Shown: positions 23,220 to 35,165 of the stretch, in pieces
Position numbering within the stretch: the first letter of the stretch is position 1
Layout: each line of letters opens with the position of its first letter
Source: Euclidia mi
Taxonomy: Eukaryota > Arthropoda > Insecta > Lepidoptera > Erebidae
Direction: 5' to 3'
Assembly (NCBI GenBank): GCA_944739405.2
Contig: OX123183.2
Coordinates: forward strand, 118,242,331-118,306,330
Length of the DNA: 64,000 nucleotides
Notes under the pieces: model-generated
The model's database searches: none
Seen by the model: only the letters and a program-made list of their open reading frames with translations
What the model was told of the DNA's origin: nothing
Translations under genes and position numbers: made by a program

Positions 23220-23418
23220 GTAGTAAGATTTCTACTTTTCGTATGTGTAGCTAACTTGGGTCTACGATTTGGTTTAGTTATTCTTGTCATAAGACAAAAG
23301 CTTCTACCCTCAGCTTTAAGTACCCTCCAAAGCACGGTTGTGCTATGTAAATTCCGTAACAAGCAGTCACCCATCCAAGTAGTGAAATCTGAAAACATTT
23401 CTTTATTTTACTGATCTA

Positions 23419-23629
23419 CTAGAGGATGCGCGCGGTTATACCCGCGTTATTTAAGGCTACTGCTCCACTCTCGTCACTCATAGCGTGATGTTATATAGCC
23501 TATAAGCTTCCTCGATAAATGGGTTAACTAACACTGAAAGAATTGTTGAAATCGGTCCAGTAGTTCCTGAAATTAGCGCGTTCAACCAAACAAACAAACA
23601 AACGAATAAACTCTTCAGATTTTAGAGAT
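23419..23629 (-). mobile_element. Helitron H2 (copy C), degraded end
   Basis: Orthologue of 5442. The plus-strand start 'CTAGAGGATGCGCGCGG' is intact, but the TTAGTATAAGA end is replaced by 'ttttagagatt'. The right boundary is approximate. Confidence 0.6.
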
Positions 23630-24035
23630 TATGAACGGTAAGACAAGCCACTAGGGTACGAAAAGACTTGTACCAATAGACTGTTGAGTAGAGGAAACAG
23701 GGTTCAAGGTTATGGCGAGCACCACATATTTATAGGAATTACGTACTTCAAATTGTTGATCATCCCTTACCCCATGCTTCGCAGAGCACATGATGCCTCG
23801 ATACCGGCTGTCATGAAGATCTTTAGCAATCGTTTCGGGTAGTCTGTACCTACCCTCGAACACTGCTTTAAGCCATGGAATATTTCAATCTTTTCGGGTA
23901 GCGGCGGTTAGGATTCGCCAATATTACTCCGTCGAATCTGGTAAGACTATTAAACTTAGCCCATTCTCCAAGGTGAATGTAACCGGGTTAACGCCTGGGA
24001 CATCGTCCTAGCGTTAGCCCGGTAACATCCATGAT

Positions 24036-24251
24036 CTTTTTTCTTTTATTTTTTTTTAAAGACAACTCCCGCAGTAGGAGGAAATTCCTGTGTCGCGGGA
24101 GACTTTACGGACACAAAGAACACCCAGACTCGAGACAGCAATTTGTGGATCACACAAAGTGTTGTCTCGTGTGGGAATCGAACACACGCCACTCGGCGAA
24201 GTACCAAGCGGCGAGGCGACCGCTTAAACCACTACGCCAACCGTGCAGTCG
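24036..24251 (-). mobile_element. Reversed SINE family S4 (copy C)
   Basis: On the minus strand 'GGTTGGCGTAGTGGTTTAAG' is the A-box region, and GTTCGATTCCC is the B box next to 'acacgagacaac'. The plus-strand left side is T-rich, fitting a poly(A)-like tail. Also in D (33526-33825) with ATAAT on both sides; A shows 'catgatgaataag' uninterrupted. A related copy lies at 60860-61050. Confidence 0.8.
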
Positions 24252-24591
24252 ATAATGAATACGACATACGAAAAGTGGCGCACTCTGGTGAAACTTTGAT
24301 GAATTAGCATATAAAATAGCAAAGACGCAAATACCTTGCGTTTCTAATGTAATTTGTGCAATATGAAACTGGAACTTGACCGCGACATAAATTCACAGAA
24401 GACACGGCACGCATTCGAAATAACACGACATGCGCCAATTTTGTAATTGAAGCACATATTAATTCGCTTTATATTTTGACGTAACTGTAATGCACTAATG
24501 ATTCTCATATTTCATTAAATTACTCTACGCGTTTAGGCGTCAGGTAACTGAATTCTACATTAAACTAAATACACTAATATAATATGATATC

Positions 24592-25000
24592 CTGCCCATT
24601 CTAACGTACGGTGCTCAAACCTGCTCAAATCGCCTACCGAGTTGCAAAAGTCGCGCCTTGCGGTCTGCCAAAGAGCTATGGAGCGCAGCATCCTTGGTAG
24701 TTCACTCAAAGATAGGACACGAAACACTGAGCTGCGCTCCAAAACTAAGGTGTGAGAAGAAAAACTGCCAGCCTGAAATGGAACAGGGCGGGCCACGTCA
24801 GCCGTATGCACAAGGATCGTTGGGCAAAAATCTCGACACTGTGGGTGCCAGAAGATGGATGACGTCGCTGGGGCCGGCCCCGAAAGAGATGGCGGGATGA
24901 CCTGGACGCCTACCACAAGAGTTGGCTGGAGACTTCAGGTGACAAGTATGGAAAGATTTGGGGGAGGCCTTTGCCCAGCAGTGGGGCAATATAGGCTAAT
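24592..25000 (+). pseudogene. RTE-type LINE ORF2 C-terminal fragment (copy C)
   Basis: Orthologue of 6395 and 34165. It has a small duplication ('cctgctcaaatcgcc') and a short deletion near 24750 that shift the frame. 'AKELWSAASLVV'-type readings in other frames are artefacts of the frameshift. Dead fragment. Confidence 0.75.
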
Positions 25001-25117
25001 GAAAAAAAGTAATAATGATAAAGCAATCATAATCGACACGTGTGTTACATGTGTACGATGTGTCAAAGATGTCTTACTAACACAGCAAATTAATATATAG
25101 ATTGAGCATGCGCGCTA

Positions 25118-25350
25118 GACTGCCTCCGTGGTCGAGTGCGTCTGCTGATCGGGGAGGTCCTGGGTTCGATTCCCGGATCGGGCAAAAGTGTAACTGAGTT
25201 TTCCGAATTCTCAGTAGCAGCACAAAGTCTGGCAACTTGCCCGATAACGGTCATAGGCTCGCCCCCTATTACGTGGGACCTAAAATTCATAGCATAGCGA
25301 AAAGTGGGTGTAATATTACATTTCTATCTAAACTTTCGGGGATACATTTC
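25118..25350 (+). mobile_element. SINE S3 (copy C)
   Basis: Orthologue of 6930 with an intact GGTTCGATTCCC B box and 'cccctattacgtgggacct'. Confidence 0.75.
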
Positions 25351-25597
25351 TGTCAAAATAAGCAGGTGAGCTGTAACCGCGTATTTCTTCTTTTACCTCC
25401 TGATAGTTTTCTTGTGATATACGCGAGAAGCTGCTGATAAATAAACAGAGCAACGCGTACAACATTAATTTTCTTTCCCTATCCTCGACAACATTTTACT
25501 TGGAAACGTAACTCTGTACATAAAACCTTCATGCCTACTAACCAGTTAGGAACGCATTTCAATTTGGAACAGCCAGTTCAAATTCGAACTAAAACCG

Positions 25598-25920
25598 GCG
25601 CACGTTCGAAAACGGCCGCCATTTAATATTCAAACTATCAATAAATAACGTCACATCAAGTCGGGGACCTTTGCTAATGTGGCGACCCGCGACCGTCGCA
25701 CGGCGGACTTGGAACGGAAATACAGCCCGGTGGCGCCCTCTGGTGTCGGATGCTGCATGGCCGCTCCGCCCCGGCCTCGTTATGCCTGCTTTGTGTGACA
25801 CACGCCACGCCACGGCAACGCCACGTCGCGTCGACGAGCCATTGTACAACGATATTACACTTAGGTTTGATTTATTCAATGTTCAGCTGGAATTCTGCTG
25901 GAAATATTGCGTTTTGGAAA
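25598..25920. other. GC-rich conserved core (copy C)
   Basis: Orthologue of 18281 with the longer 'gacccgcgaccgtcg' version. The open frames on both strands are the same as in B only because the DNA is the same. No coding call. Confidence 0.5.
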
Positions 25921-26124
25921 TGGAACAGTGGTGTGTTGGTATGTACGATTACCTATGGCGACGTTTGGTTTCTTTTTTTGGGAATGTGATTGTTACAGCT
26001 TGGTGTGCCGAATCACTGTCTTAACGCTAGGTCTAGATTTGGTTCACTTCAATATAATTCCTATTTCTTATATCTACTGTTCGTTGTACATTTTTGAATT
26101 CAAGGTGCCTGCAAGTAGACTAAT

Positions 26125-26225
26125 TAATTTCGATTGTCAGCTAAAAAAAGTTTCGTTTCGTTTTTCGTGTGGCCAACTCTTGCGTCGGAGTTTTCAGGCC
26201 GCCCGAAGGCCTCCGATTCTTAAGT
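26125..26225. mobile_element. Short insertion of about 90 bp, private to copy C
   Basis: A and D read 'gtctgctaaaataagtgaaaa' or its equivalent. C has an extra GC-richer segment between two 'gctaaaa' copies ('gctaaaaaaagtttcgtttcg' at the left and 'gtggctaaaatcag' at the right). It looks like an insertion with a 7-bp duplication. Not classified. Confidence 0.5.
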
Positions 26226-26993
26226 GGCTAAAATCAGTGAAAAGTTATGGTGATCATCACTTGGTTTTATTAACTTCTTCAAAACGTTTTAAAAAGTCCA
26301 GCCCCCATATCTAAAGTTAACTAAGCCATTTTGCACTGCCAAACAAAAACGGCAAAATTTCACATAACCCAGTTTCATTTACTCCAATTGTATAATCATG
26401 ATCGCATAACCAAACGTGCCCGTGTATAATGAATTCCTGCACAGACTACAACTCGGTTTGTTGACTACAAACTACACTAGTCTACATCTCTGCGCAATGG
26501 AATAGCTTACCAGACGCTTACTACATGACCACTCAAGTCATCCTCGCAACTGGTGCTAATAGATCGTGTAACGGCAGAATCACCCTGGCTCGCACGAAAA
26601 CAATTCGCTCGAGACAGTTCGGGTGAACTCGGCAATCCTCGGCAAAGTTCGGGTTTCATTTCGTCGCTGGCATTAGAATTAGCTTCATTAATTTGTTCTG
26701 GCTGCGGATTGATGGTGAGCTGGCTTCTTATCTGAAACTGAGAGCGGATTGAGATTGGGTTGCTTAGTTGTTTTTATTACAATAATTAATTTGCTTATTC
26801 TCGTATAAGATTTGTAATGGATAACTATTGTTTCCTTTATCATTTTCAAAAAGGAGAGTATTTTCAAGAAAGATAAGATTGTTTTTTGTTATTCTGGTTG
26901 GATATTATATTGGATGGTTTGATTTCGAAATAAAGACTCACAGAACGCTCAACATTGGAAACTTATTTGAACCAAAAAATACTTTATCATCAG

Positions 26994-27268
26994 GGGGCCA
27001 ATTCTGCTATTTTTATATGACATTGATATAATGATATTATATTTTGATCGGTGGGCGACCAGGGGGCCAATTCTCCTATTTAAAAGCGGTATTCTTATAA
27101 TCTAATGTCTTATCGTATAATTTAAAATAAACAGTTCGTCGTTGACACATACGATCTCGTTACAATTTCATTCAAATATCAGATAATTTAGAAGAATATG
27201 CTTTTTGTGACGTAAGTATGACACTGACATGATATCTAGACTATATTAATTTAGCAGAATTGGGCCCC
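26994..27268. mobile_element. MITE M3 with nested partial copy, private to copy C
   Basis: Left end GGGGGCCAATTCTGCTA, right end TAGCAGAATTGGGCCCC (inverse). Copy A near 8690 shows the uninterrupted 'atcatcagattacataat'. A second left end (GGGGGCCAATTCTCC) starts near 27063 inside it, so two copies are nested or fused. The target duplication is unclear. Confidence 0.75.
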
Positions 27269-28228
27269 TGATTACATAATAGATTACAATCATATTACAT
27301 TGCATAGATCATTGCTATAGAAAATAATATAAATGAAAAACGTTTTATATATAAATAAAACATACCTATGCCACCATTTTTAAGGTCATATTTAATTTCA
27401 GATTAGATCTCCAGACTCATCAATCTGCCAGCATCTATAGATTTATTTTAAATCGTGTCTAATGCCATTTAATGAAGGTTCTGATAAAGCTTTATTTGTC
27501 CAAAAAATGAACAATAGCAACGTTGAAACCATGTTGTATTTGAATTCAGTGGTCAAATTAAAATGTAATCAAAACTTTTTGCCAGAATACATTGCTAAAT
27601 TAAAAACTTTAATTCATTTTGTACACCGATGGGCTATTGTTGGTTTGTAACGTGATTTAAGCAATTTGTTTACTATCCTTGTTATATTGTCAGCTATTTT
27701 TGGGATTAAATTGTCTCTCTGTATTTATTTGAGAAGGGTCTCAATATTTTCTAGGAAAACTTGAATTTGATTTTGTGTTACCCGACTTCGTGAGATTGGT
27801 CTGGTGGTAAGTGAGTATTTTTTAATATTTGGCTTCTACGGTCGATATTACGTGTCCTTGTATGTAAACTGTCCTACTGCTTGATACTATGCCTCTTCTC
27901 ACTATGAGAAATAAGGCTCTAGTCCACCACGCTACCCGAATCTGGCTCAACAGGCTTCAACAATCTTTCGAAGAACTCTATGACATGCAGGTTTCCTCTT
28001 GGTAATTCTTCACCGTTAAGTGAACAATAATTATTTATAGTTTCCACTACTTGGTGTTATAGTAACAGCTTAAATATTCGATTCTACAGTTGATAGATAT
28101 TTCAATGAAAAATACTAGCTCATTGCAAGACGGTTGTACTCAATTTTGATATTGGAATGGTCCGTGTCAACAATAGAAAGCGTCATGTATATTGCTGTAA
28201 CGCTACACTACATCAAATAAAACACTAA

Positions 28229-28506
28229 GGGCGGTTTCAGATTAGCGTTTTATACGCGCGCAAAAGCTTGTTTTTGGAAGCGCATGTAGGCACGTATATT
28301 GACGCGCTTCTAAGCTCGTATAAGCGCCAGCCATCAGAATCCATTTTGACACTGACACGATGTCACTACCGTTTCGAGCGAACACGCCGAAATATGCTCG
28401 ATTACGCGAGTCCGGTTTTTCGAAGCGCGTGATGTAGCGTGCGTGTAAGCGCGTATGCTGAAACGACCGTATACGCGCAGGAAAATACGCTAATCTGAAA
28501 CCGCCC
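28229..28506. mobile_element. PIF/Harbinger-type MITE M1 (copy C)
   Basis: Same terminal repeats and TAA flanks as 20520, with an internal deletion of about 37 bp in the left half. Confidence 0.85.
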
Positions 28507-28677
28507 TAAAGCTAAGTTTTATCAGTATTGTAGGTTCGATGGCCAAACCGGACAATGTTTATTTTGATTAACAATTTGTTGTATCGATTATGCCTGTTCT
28601 TTGAATGTGTGTAGTATTTCGCTATATAGAATATAACCTAGTTTAAAAAGAAAAGAAAGAGAAATGAGTAACATCTA

Positions 28678-30401
28678 TAGAACGTTCATTCTTATCTGGC
28701 AAAAATAGTAAACAAATATGGCGGACAGATAAGTACGTCCGTAAGACTAGTGATGGTAAACATTGCATGAACTAAATCAAGTTTCACTTCAAATTCATTC
28801 AGTGAATGAAATAAAACAAATTAGAGATATAGATTTTAAACTTTTAATGTTTTCGATGAGAGTCGAAATACAAATGGTATTTAGTTCATGTAAAAGCTTT
28901 AATTTTTTTTAAAGGTACAAATATTATGTCAGATCGTCTGTGTTGAGAGACGTTGTGGTTTCATAAGAAATTGTTTCTGATGTGACGTTAATTATGAATC
29001 TGGGGGTTACTCCACCCGACGCATCATCAATAAACCCATTGAGCATCATTTTATTTTCCTGTTTGATAACATGTTCGATGCATTTTTTGCACGATTTGGC
29101 AATGCTCTCTTTTGTTAAATCTTTTATTTCTCCCATCTTAAAAGTTTTATTATTGCAGCCAACATGCGATTTTATTTGTGCCCATATTAATTCTATTAGG
29201 TTTAGTTCGCAATGATAAGGCGGCAGGCGAACAACAATAATATTTTTCTTGGCTGCCATTTCATCGACCACTTTTATATTGAAATCGTATCTGAATTTAA
29301 GGCAAAATGCGTTTATAACTTAATACTGGTAAGTGAATGTAAACACTATTTGTCATTATAAAACAATTAGCGTTAGCGGCATCTATCGCCCGCCCCCATA
29401 TATCATGTAATCGTGGTTACGATTTGTGACTGCAATCAGAGAATGGATACTTTTTCGATTACTTTCGGTAAATGTTTTCATGATTGATGGTTACAAATTA
29501 CATTTTGCCCATCTCTGGCACACAATGGGGCACAAAATACATATTTTTAAAAAGAAACTTAGTCAATTCTATCGGAGTAATTCTATTTTTAAATTTCGCT
29601 GTTTTGTATTGAGATTTTTTAACCCATATTTTACTTTTCCATCCATTTTTAAATGTTTTCATTCATACAAACACAACAAAAATGAATTAGCTAAATCGGT
29701 GCAGCAGTTATGTCTATCTGAGTTTGATTTTTATTTATTAAGATTAATTGTCCTGATATAAAAACTAAACTTACTTACACTTACTTTTATCTCTCAGTTA
29801 GTTACAAGAGTCCAATCAGTTGCAATCTCAAAGTCCTTTGTACGTAGCCCGGTTGTCGATCAAGAGAAATAATAGTCGGAATGAAAAGCTCATACAAATC
29901 CACAAGCAAGCCCGGTCGGTCATAAGCATATTATTATTATATTTATCCACTTATCAGTTTTTATCCATATTGTCTGCAGTGAAAACCTTTTAATTTAGGC
30001 CCTTATGAAAATTGACCTCAGTTTAGTTAATGAAATTATTTTATACGGATCTGAATGTTCTTTACGTTTACCATAAAAGGATTACAATATATTAATACTT
30101 TTTATATAATCATTCAATTTTATCATTCACTTCATCCCATCTCTACAGTCAAATGTCATATTGACAAGACATCGTAATAATCTGTGGTTTGAAGTGTCAT
30201 CACAATTACGATTTTCTTTAAATTAATATGTTTTAAAAGAGAAATATGAAGCTATTTTAGGTGGAAAATAATGTGTTGGTATTTGAACAACATTGTAAAT
30301 ATTTTCTTGTAGCATATATTACGTGATTCGGCCAAAATCTTGTGATTTGTGATGAAGGTATGTTTGTTTACTAGTTGTGCCAGGTAAAGATGAACGCATT
30401 A
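28678..30401 (-). mobile_element. TA-flanked DNA transposon, private to copy C
   Basis: Copy A reads 'acatctaccttacaagg'. In C a 1.72 kb segment sits between 'atcTA' and 'TAcctt', giving a TA duplication. The ends are imperfect inverted repeats: left TAGAACGTTCATTCTTATCTGGCA, which shares CGTTCAT, CTGGCA and AGTAAACAAA with the inverse of the right end. TA duplication and a DDE-like fragment (28924-29271) point to the IS630/Tc1/mariner group. Most of the interior is non-coding, so it is a decayed or deletion derivative. Confidence 0.75.
28924..29271 (-). pseudogene. DDE-type transposase C-terminal fragment
   Basis: The minus strand reads 'VVRLPPYHCELNLIELIWAQ' near its start. This resembles the P-P-Y-x-x-x-L-N-x-I-E-x-x-W motif after the second catalytic Asp of IS630/Tc1-like (DDE_3) transposases, here with HCE in place of the usual SPD. 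The Glu in 'LIELIW' would be the third catalytic residue. It runs about 115 residues to a stop. The N-terminal DNA-binding and first-Asp regions are missing. Likely remnant of the element's own transposase. Confidence 0.65.
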
Positions 30402-30633
30402 TACCTTCCAAGGTTTATTACTAAAAACAACACACAAGACTTATTTACAAAGTGTACGTTGCATCGCACAGAGTACACATATTGTGTGCTCTGTCGTGTT
30501 GGATTACATCAGAGTGCTTTGTTGATAGATAGCCAATAAATTCACGATTTTTTTCGGCTGCAGTCTGCAATGAAAGCGCTCGAGGTACCTATCATATTGT
30601 CTGGATTTTGTTGATTGCCGCTTTTTTATACCA

Positions 30634-30843
30634 GGTGGCCAATTGTCGTATTTTATATGACATTGAAATTATATTTTGAACGAAATGAAATTATATTTTG
30701 AATTGACTCAAAATCGGTATTCTGCTAATCTAATGTCATTGTCGTATAATCTGAAATAAACACACATTTGACACATATTTGACACTTGTTTCAATTTATG
30801 ATCTCATTACAATTTCATTCAAATATCTATTAATTTAGGAGAA
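30634..30843. mobile_element. MITE M3 truncated at the C/D junction
   Basis: Same left end (here GGTGGCCAATTGTCG) and same cut point 'taatttaggagaa|actaag' as at 21656. The identical breakpoint shows that the two junctions descend from a single event. Confidence 0.75.
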
Positions 30844-31495
30844 ACTAAGAATCTCTACAGCTTATTAAAGAAAATAGTAAAACATTTCTAATAGCATCTG
30901 TTATTCGAAAAAACGTAATTTAGTGTTACCAAGCTAATAATCTCGTAATCTTGAAGCGAAAAGTCGTAAATCACAATCATATAACGCAATATTACTTTTG
31001 CTTAGGCAGTTATGTTAAATATACATTCGTAATATTTTTTTTATATATTCAATGAATGAATTAATATTACAGAATCAGCTTGTTAGCGATGTTAAAAATG
31101 TTTTCAGTGTGTTGCCAGTTTAAGTATTTGTAAAAATATGTATTCTTATGAAAAAAGCTGCAATCTTTGATATTAAAACTGACATTTTAATTTTAATGTT
31201 AGATATTTTAGACGATGTTGACGTGCCTGCAATTCTATTTGACGTCTCTCAAACATCACTTTGCCTTTTCTTGCATTGTGTTATCGTAAAAGATAGCAAT
31301 AGATAAGATAATTAGGACTATTATTTTCTACATTTTCTTACTTTAAAATTCACTCCGTACAGATACGCAACAGTTTTTGTCTATTTTTCTGTTTTTGCCA
31401 AGTGTTTTGTAATGACAATTTAAAGTTCAAATATATTAATTTAAATATACACGTTCGAATTATTACTGAATCGAAATGTACTTTTCTAAAGAGTT

Positions 31496-31811
31496 CATCA
31501 TCATCATCGGCCCTGTTTATAATCTGTCCCACTGCTGGGCACGGGTCTCTTCTCACCATGATAAGGGTAAGGCCATAGTCCACCACGCTGGCCAAGTGCG
31601 GGTTGGCAGATTTCATATATTTTTCGAGAACATTATGGAGAACTTTCAGACATGCAGGTTCCCTCAGGATGTTTTCCTTCACCGTTTAGCAAGCGATAAT
31701 TAACAATTTAATACGCACATAACTTCGAAAAGTCATTGGTGCGTGCTGTGGATTAGAACCCGAGACCCTCTGCGTAGCAGTCCGTCGGTCTCTCCACTAG
31801 GCTATCGCCGC
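31496..31811 (-). mobile_element. Reversed SINE S1 (copy D)
   Basis: Orthologue of 22302, flanked by TTCTAAAGAGTT (31484-31495) and TTCCAAAGAGTT (31812-31823). About 50 bp longer than the C copy: it keeps 'gtctcttctcaccatgataa', which C has lost. Confidence 0.85.
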
Positions 31812-32222
31812 TTCCAAAGAGTTGTCTGTGGTAAAAAAACCGCAGAAACTGCCATTTTATTTTACCAACTTATGTACAGCATAAAAAAACATTATACATG
31901 CAATATAGACCATCTGCGTTACATTCGCATCAAATCTAAATATCTTAGGTACATATAAAATAAAAATCATAACAAAGCAAGGCCCGCGTTTAAACTTGTA
32001 TGAAAGTTGGCCTTGCCACATAAATCACAACACGGCATAATAACTCGACGGCGAAGGGAAACGATAAAAAGAATATATCTCGTATCTCTTCAAGTTTTTT
32101 GGCAAGAGAATTGTATAAGACGGGGGGCAAACTTGAAAGATAAGGATTTTTTCTGGATTTTTCATTTTCCTCTCCTGAGTTTGAAGCGAAATAGTTTTAT
32201 TTATTTCTGTAGTAAGATTTCT

Positions 32223-32681
32223 GCCTCGTTCGTCCCGCGGCATAGATATGCGCGTAGGATTGGGAGGTCTCGGGTTCGATCCCCGGGTCGGGCAAAGTGC
32301 TATTGGGTTTTTCCGTTAGGAAATTCTCATTAAGACGTTAGTCGACCAAATTGGGGACGTCATGAAAAACGGAATAGTCCGAAGCACACGTAACCGACGA
32401 GCATGTATGAAAAGAATAATTAATGTAGAGAAAGCGCGTGAGGTTTGTAAGGATAGAAGCAAGTCGCGTTCTGTTGTCTCTGCCTACCCCGACGGGGAAA
32501 AGGCGTGAGCATATGTATGTATGTATGAAATTCTCAGTAGCAGCACGGAGTCTGGTATTGTGCCCGGTACGGCAATAGGCTTGCCCCCTATTACGTGGGA
32601 CTAAAATAAATCTGGCGAAAAGTGGGTGTAGCAATATACCTCTGCCTACCTCTTCGGGGATATAGGCCTGAGACTATGTAT
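32223..32681 (+). mobile_element. SINE S2' interrupted by a LINE (copy D)
   Basis: Orthologue of 15230, with head and B box intact and GTAGTAAGATTTCT on both sides (32209-32222, 32682-32695). It is split by the LINE at 32330-32526. Confidence 0.85.
32330..32526 (+). mobile_element. 5'-truncated RTE-type LINE 3' end with 10-bp duplication
   Basis: Flanked by GAAATTCTCA (32320-32329, 32527-32536); B and C show the empty SINE. It encodes an ACMKRIINVEKAREVCKDR-like segment, then SVVSAYPDGEKA and a stop, followed by an ATGTATGT tail. This is the same C-terminus as the LINE at 48110-48481. Its last codons are the 'ctctgcctacccc' box also seen in SINE tails. Confidence 0.88.
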
Positions 32682-32895
32682 GTAGTAAGATTTCTACTTT
32701 TCGTATGTGTAGCTAACTTCTACTATTCTACGATTGGTCTACGATTTGGTTTAGTTATTCCTGTCATAAGACAAAAGCTTCTACCCTCAGCTTTAAGTAC
32801 CCTCCAAAGCACGGTTGTGCTATGTAAATTCCGTAACAAGCAGTCACCCATCCAAGTAGTGAAATCTGAAAACATTTATTTATTTTACTGATCTA

Positions 32896-33115
32896 CTAGA
32901 CGATGCCCGCTGTTATACCCGCGTTATTTAAGGCTACTGCTCCGCTCTCGTCACTCATAGCGCTTATTTAGCCTATAGCCTTCCTCGATAAATGGGCTAC
33001 CTAACACTGAAAGAATTTTTGAAATCGGTCCAGTAGTTCCTGAAATTAGCGCTTTCAACCAAACAAACAAACAAACAAACGAATAAACTCTTCAGCTTTA
33101 TATATTAGTATAAGA
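32896..33115 (-). mobile_element. Helitron H2 (copy D, left site)
   Basis: Orthologue of 5442 with both ends intact (CTAGACGATGCCCGC and TTAGTATAAGA before T). Contains (CAAA)5-like repeats. Confidence 0.75.
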
Positions 33116-33525
33116 TTACGAACGGTAAGACAAGCCACTAGGGTACGAAAAGACTTGTACCAACAGACTGTCGAGTAGAGGATACAGGGTTCAAAGTTAT
33201 GGCGAGCACCACTTATTTATAGGAATTATGTACTTTAAATTGTTAATTATCCCTTGCCCCGTGCTTCGCAGAGCACATTATGCCTCGATACCGGCTGTCA
33301 TGAAGATCTTTAGCGATCGTGTCGGGTAGTCTGTACCTACCGTCGAACACTGGTTTAAGACATGGAATATTTCAATCTTTTCGGGTAGCGGGGATTAGGA
33401 TTCGCCCAGGAAGCGTCTCCGTCAAATCTGGTAAGACTAGAAAACTTAGCCCGTGCTCCAAGATGAATGTAACTGGGATAACGCCTGGGACATCGTCCTA
33501 GCGTTAGCCCGGTAACATCCATAAT

Positions 33526-33825
33526 CTTTTTTCTATTATTTTTTTTATATTAATTGGGCGTTTAATATGCCTCTGCCTACCCCTTCGGGGAAACAGGCGT
33601 GAGTCTATGTATGTATGTATTAATTTTTTTTTAAAGACAACTCCCGCACTAATAAGATATTCCTGTGTCGCGGGGGACTTTACAAACGTTCAATCAACGG
33701 ACACAAAGAACACCCAGACTCGAGACAGCAAATTGTGGATACACAGTGTGTCTCGTGTGGGAATCGAACCCGCAGTACCTAGCGGCGAGGCGACCGCTTA
33801 AACCACTACGCCAACCGTGCAGTCG
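33526..33825 (-). mobile_element. Reversed SINE S4 with nested SINE tail (copy D)
   Basis: Orthologue of 24036 with ATAAT at 33521-33525 and 33826-33830. A piece of about 75 bp, 'gcctctgcctaccccttcgg' plus ATGTATGT, is inserted near 33550-33628 between two 'attaat' copies. It is absent from C. Confidence 0.8.
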
Positions 33826-34164
33826 ATAATAAATAAGACATACGAACAGTGGCGCACTCTGGTGAAACTTTGATGAATTAGCATATAAAATAGCAAAGAC
33901 GCAAATACCTTGCGTTTCTAATGTAATTTGTGCAATATGAAACTGGAACTTGACCGCGACATAAATTCACAGAAGACACGGCACGCATTCGAAATAACAC
34001 GACATGCGCCAATTTTGTAATTAAAGCACATATTAATTCGCTTTATATTTTGACGTAACTGTAATGCACTAATGATACTCATATTTCATTAAATTACTCT
34101 ACGCATTTTGGCGTCAGGTAACTGAATTTTACATTAAACTAAATACACTAATATGATATGATAT

Positions 34165-34588
34165 CCTGCCCATTCTAACGTACGGTGCTCAAACCTGGTC
34201 GCCTACCGAGTTGCAAAAGGCGCGCCTTGCGGTCTGCCAAAGAGCTATGGAGCACAGCATCCTTGGTATTTCACTTAAAGATAGGACACAAAACACTGAG
34301 CTGCGCTCCAAAACTAAAGTTATAGATGTGAGAAAAAAAGCTGCCACCCTGAAATGGAACAGGGCGGGCCACGTCAGCCGTATGCACAAGGATCGTTGGG
34401 CGAAAATTTCGACACTGTGGGTGCCAGAAGATGGACGACGTCGCCGGGGCCGGCCTCGAAAGAGATGGCGGGATGACCTGGACGCCTACCACAAGAGTTG
34501 GCTGGAGACTGCAGGTGACAAGTACGGAAAGATTTGGGGAAGGCCTTTGCCCAGCAGTGGGACTATATACGCTAATGAGAAAAAGTAA
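34165..34588 (+). pseudogene. RTE-type LINE ORF2 C-terminal fragment, longest open copy
   Basis: Open for about 125 codons from 34211: CQRAMEHSILGISLKDRT, KWNRAGHVSRMHKDRWAK, a GRRRRGRPRKRWRDDLDAY basic run typical of the RTE C-terminus, and KIWGRPLPSSG near the stop. The endonuclease and RT domains are missing. The four copies in A-D descend from one insertion. Not a functional gene. Confidence 0.8.
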
Positions 34589-34692
34589 TAATGATAAAGC
34601 AATCATAATCGACGCGTGTGTTACATGTGTACGACGTGTCAAAGATGTCTTCTTACATAGCAAATTAAAATATAGATTGAGCATGCGCGTTA

Positions 34693-34920
34693 GACTGCCT
34701 CCGTGGTCGAGTGCGTCTGCTGATCGGGGAGGTCCTGGGTTCGATTCCCGGATCGGGCAAAAGTGTAACTGAGTTTTTCGAATTCTCAGTAGCAGTACAA
34801 AGTCTGGCAACTTGCCCAATAACGGCCATAGGCTCGCCCCCTATCACCTAAAATTCATAGCATGGCGTAATGTGGGTATAATATTACATTTCTGCCTAAA
34901 CATTCGGGGTAACATTTCTG
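34693..34920 (+). mobile_element. SINE S3 (copy D)
   Basis: Orthologue of 6930 with GACTGCCTCCGTGGTCGAGT and GGTTCGATTCCC. A short deletion has removed 'ttacgtggga'. Confidence 0.75.
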
Positions 34921-35165
34921 TCAAAATGAGAAGGTGAGCTGTAACCGCGTATTTCTTCTTTTACCTCCTGATAGTTTTCTTGTGATATACGCGAGAAGCT
35001 GCTGATAAATAAAAAGAGCAACGCGTACAACATTAATTTTCTTTCCCTATCCTCGACAACATTTTACTTGGAAACGTAACTCTGTACATAAAACCTTCAT
35101 GCCTACTAACCAGTTAGAAACGCATTTCAATTTGGAACAGCCAGTTCAAATTCGAACTAAAACCG

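Larger units (their letters stand above)
21657..30843. repeat. Tandem unit copy C
   Basis: About 9.19 kb. It lacks the first 1.4 kb of A/B and starts at 'actaagaatctc'. It ends inside the MITE at 30843 with the same junction as B/C. Private insertions: a short insert near 26128, MITE 26994 and a TA-flanked transposon 28678-30401. It shares SINEs 22302 and 24036 with D. Confidence 0.85.

Noticed and set aside
28982..29215. Plus-strand frame opposite the transposase fragment
   Set aside because: Shadow of the minus-strand fragment. No domain.
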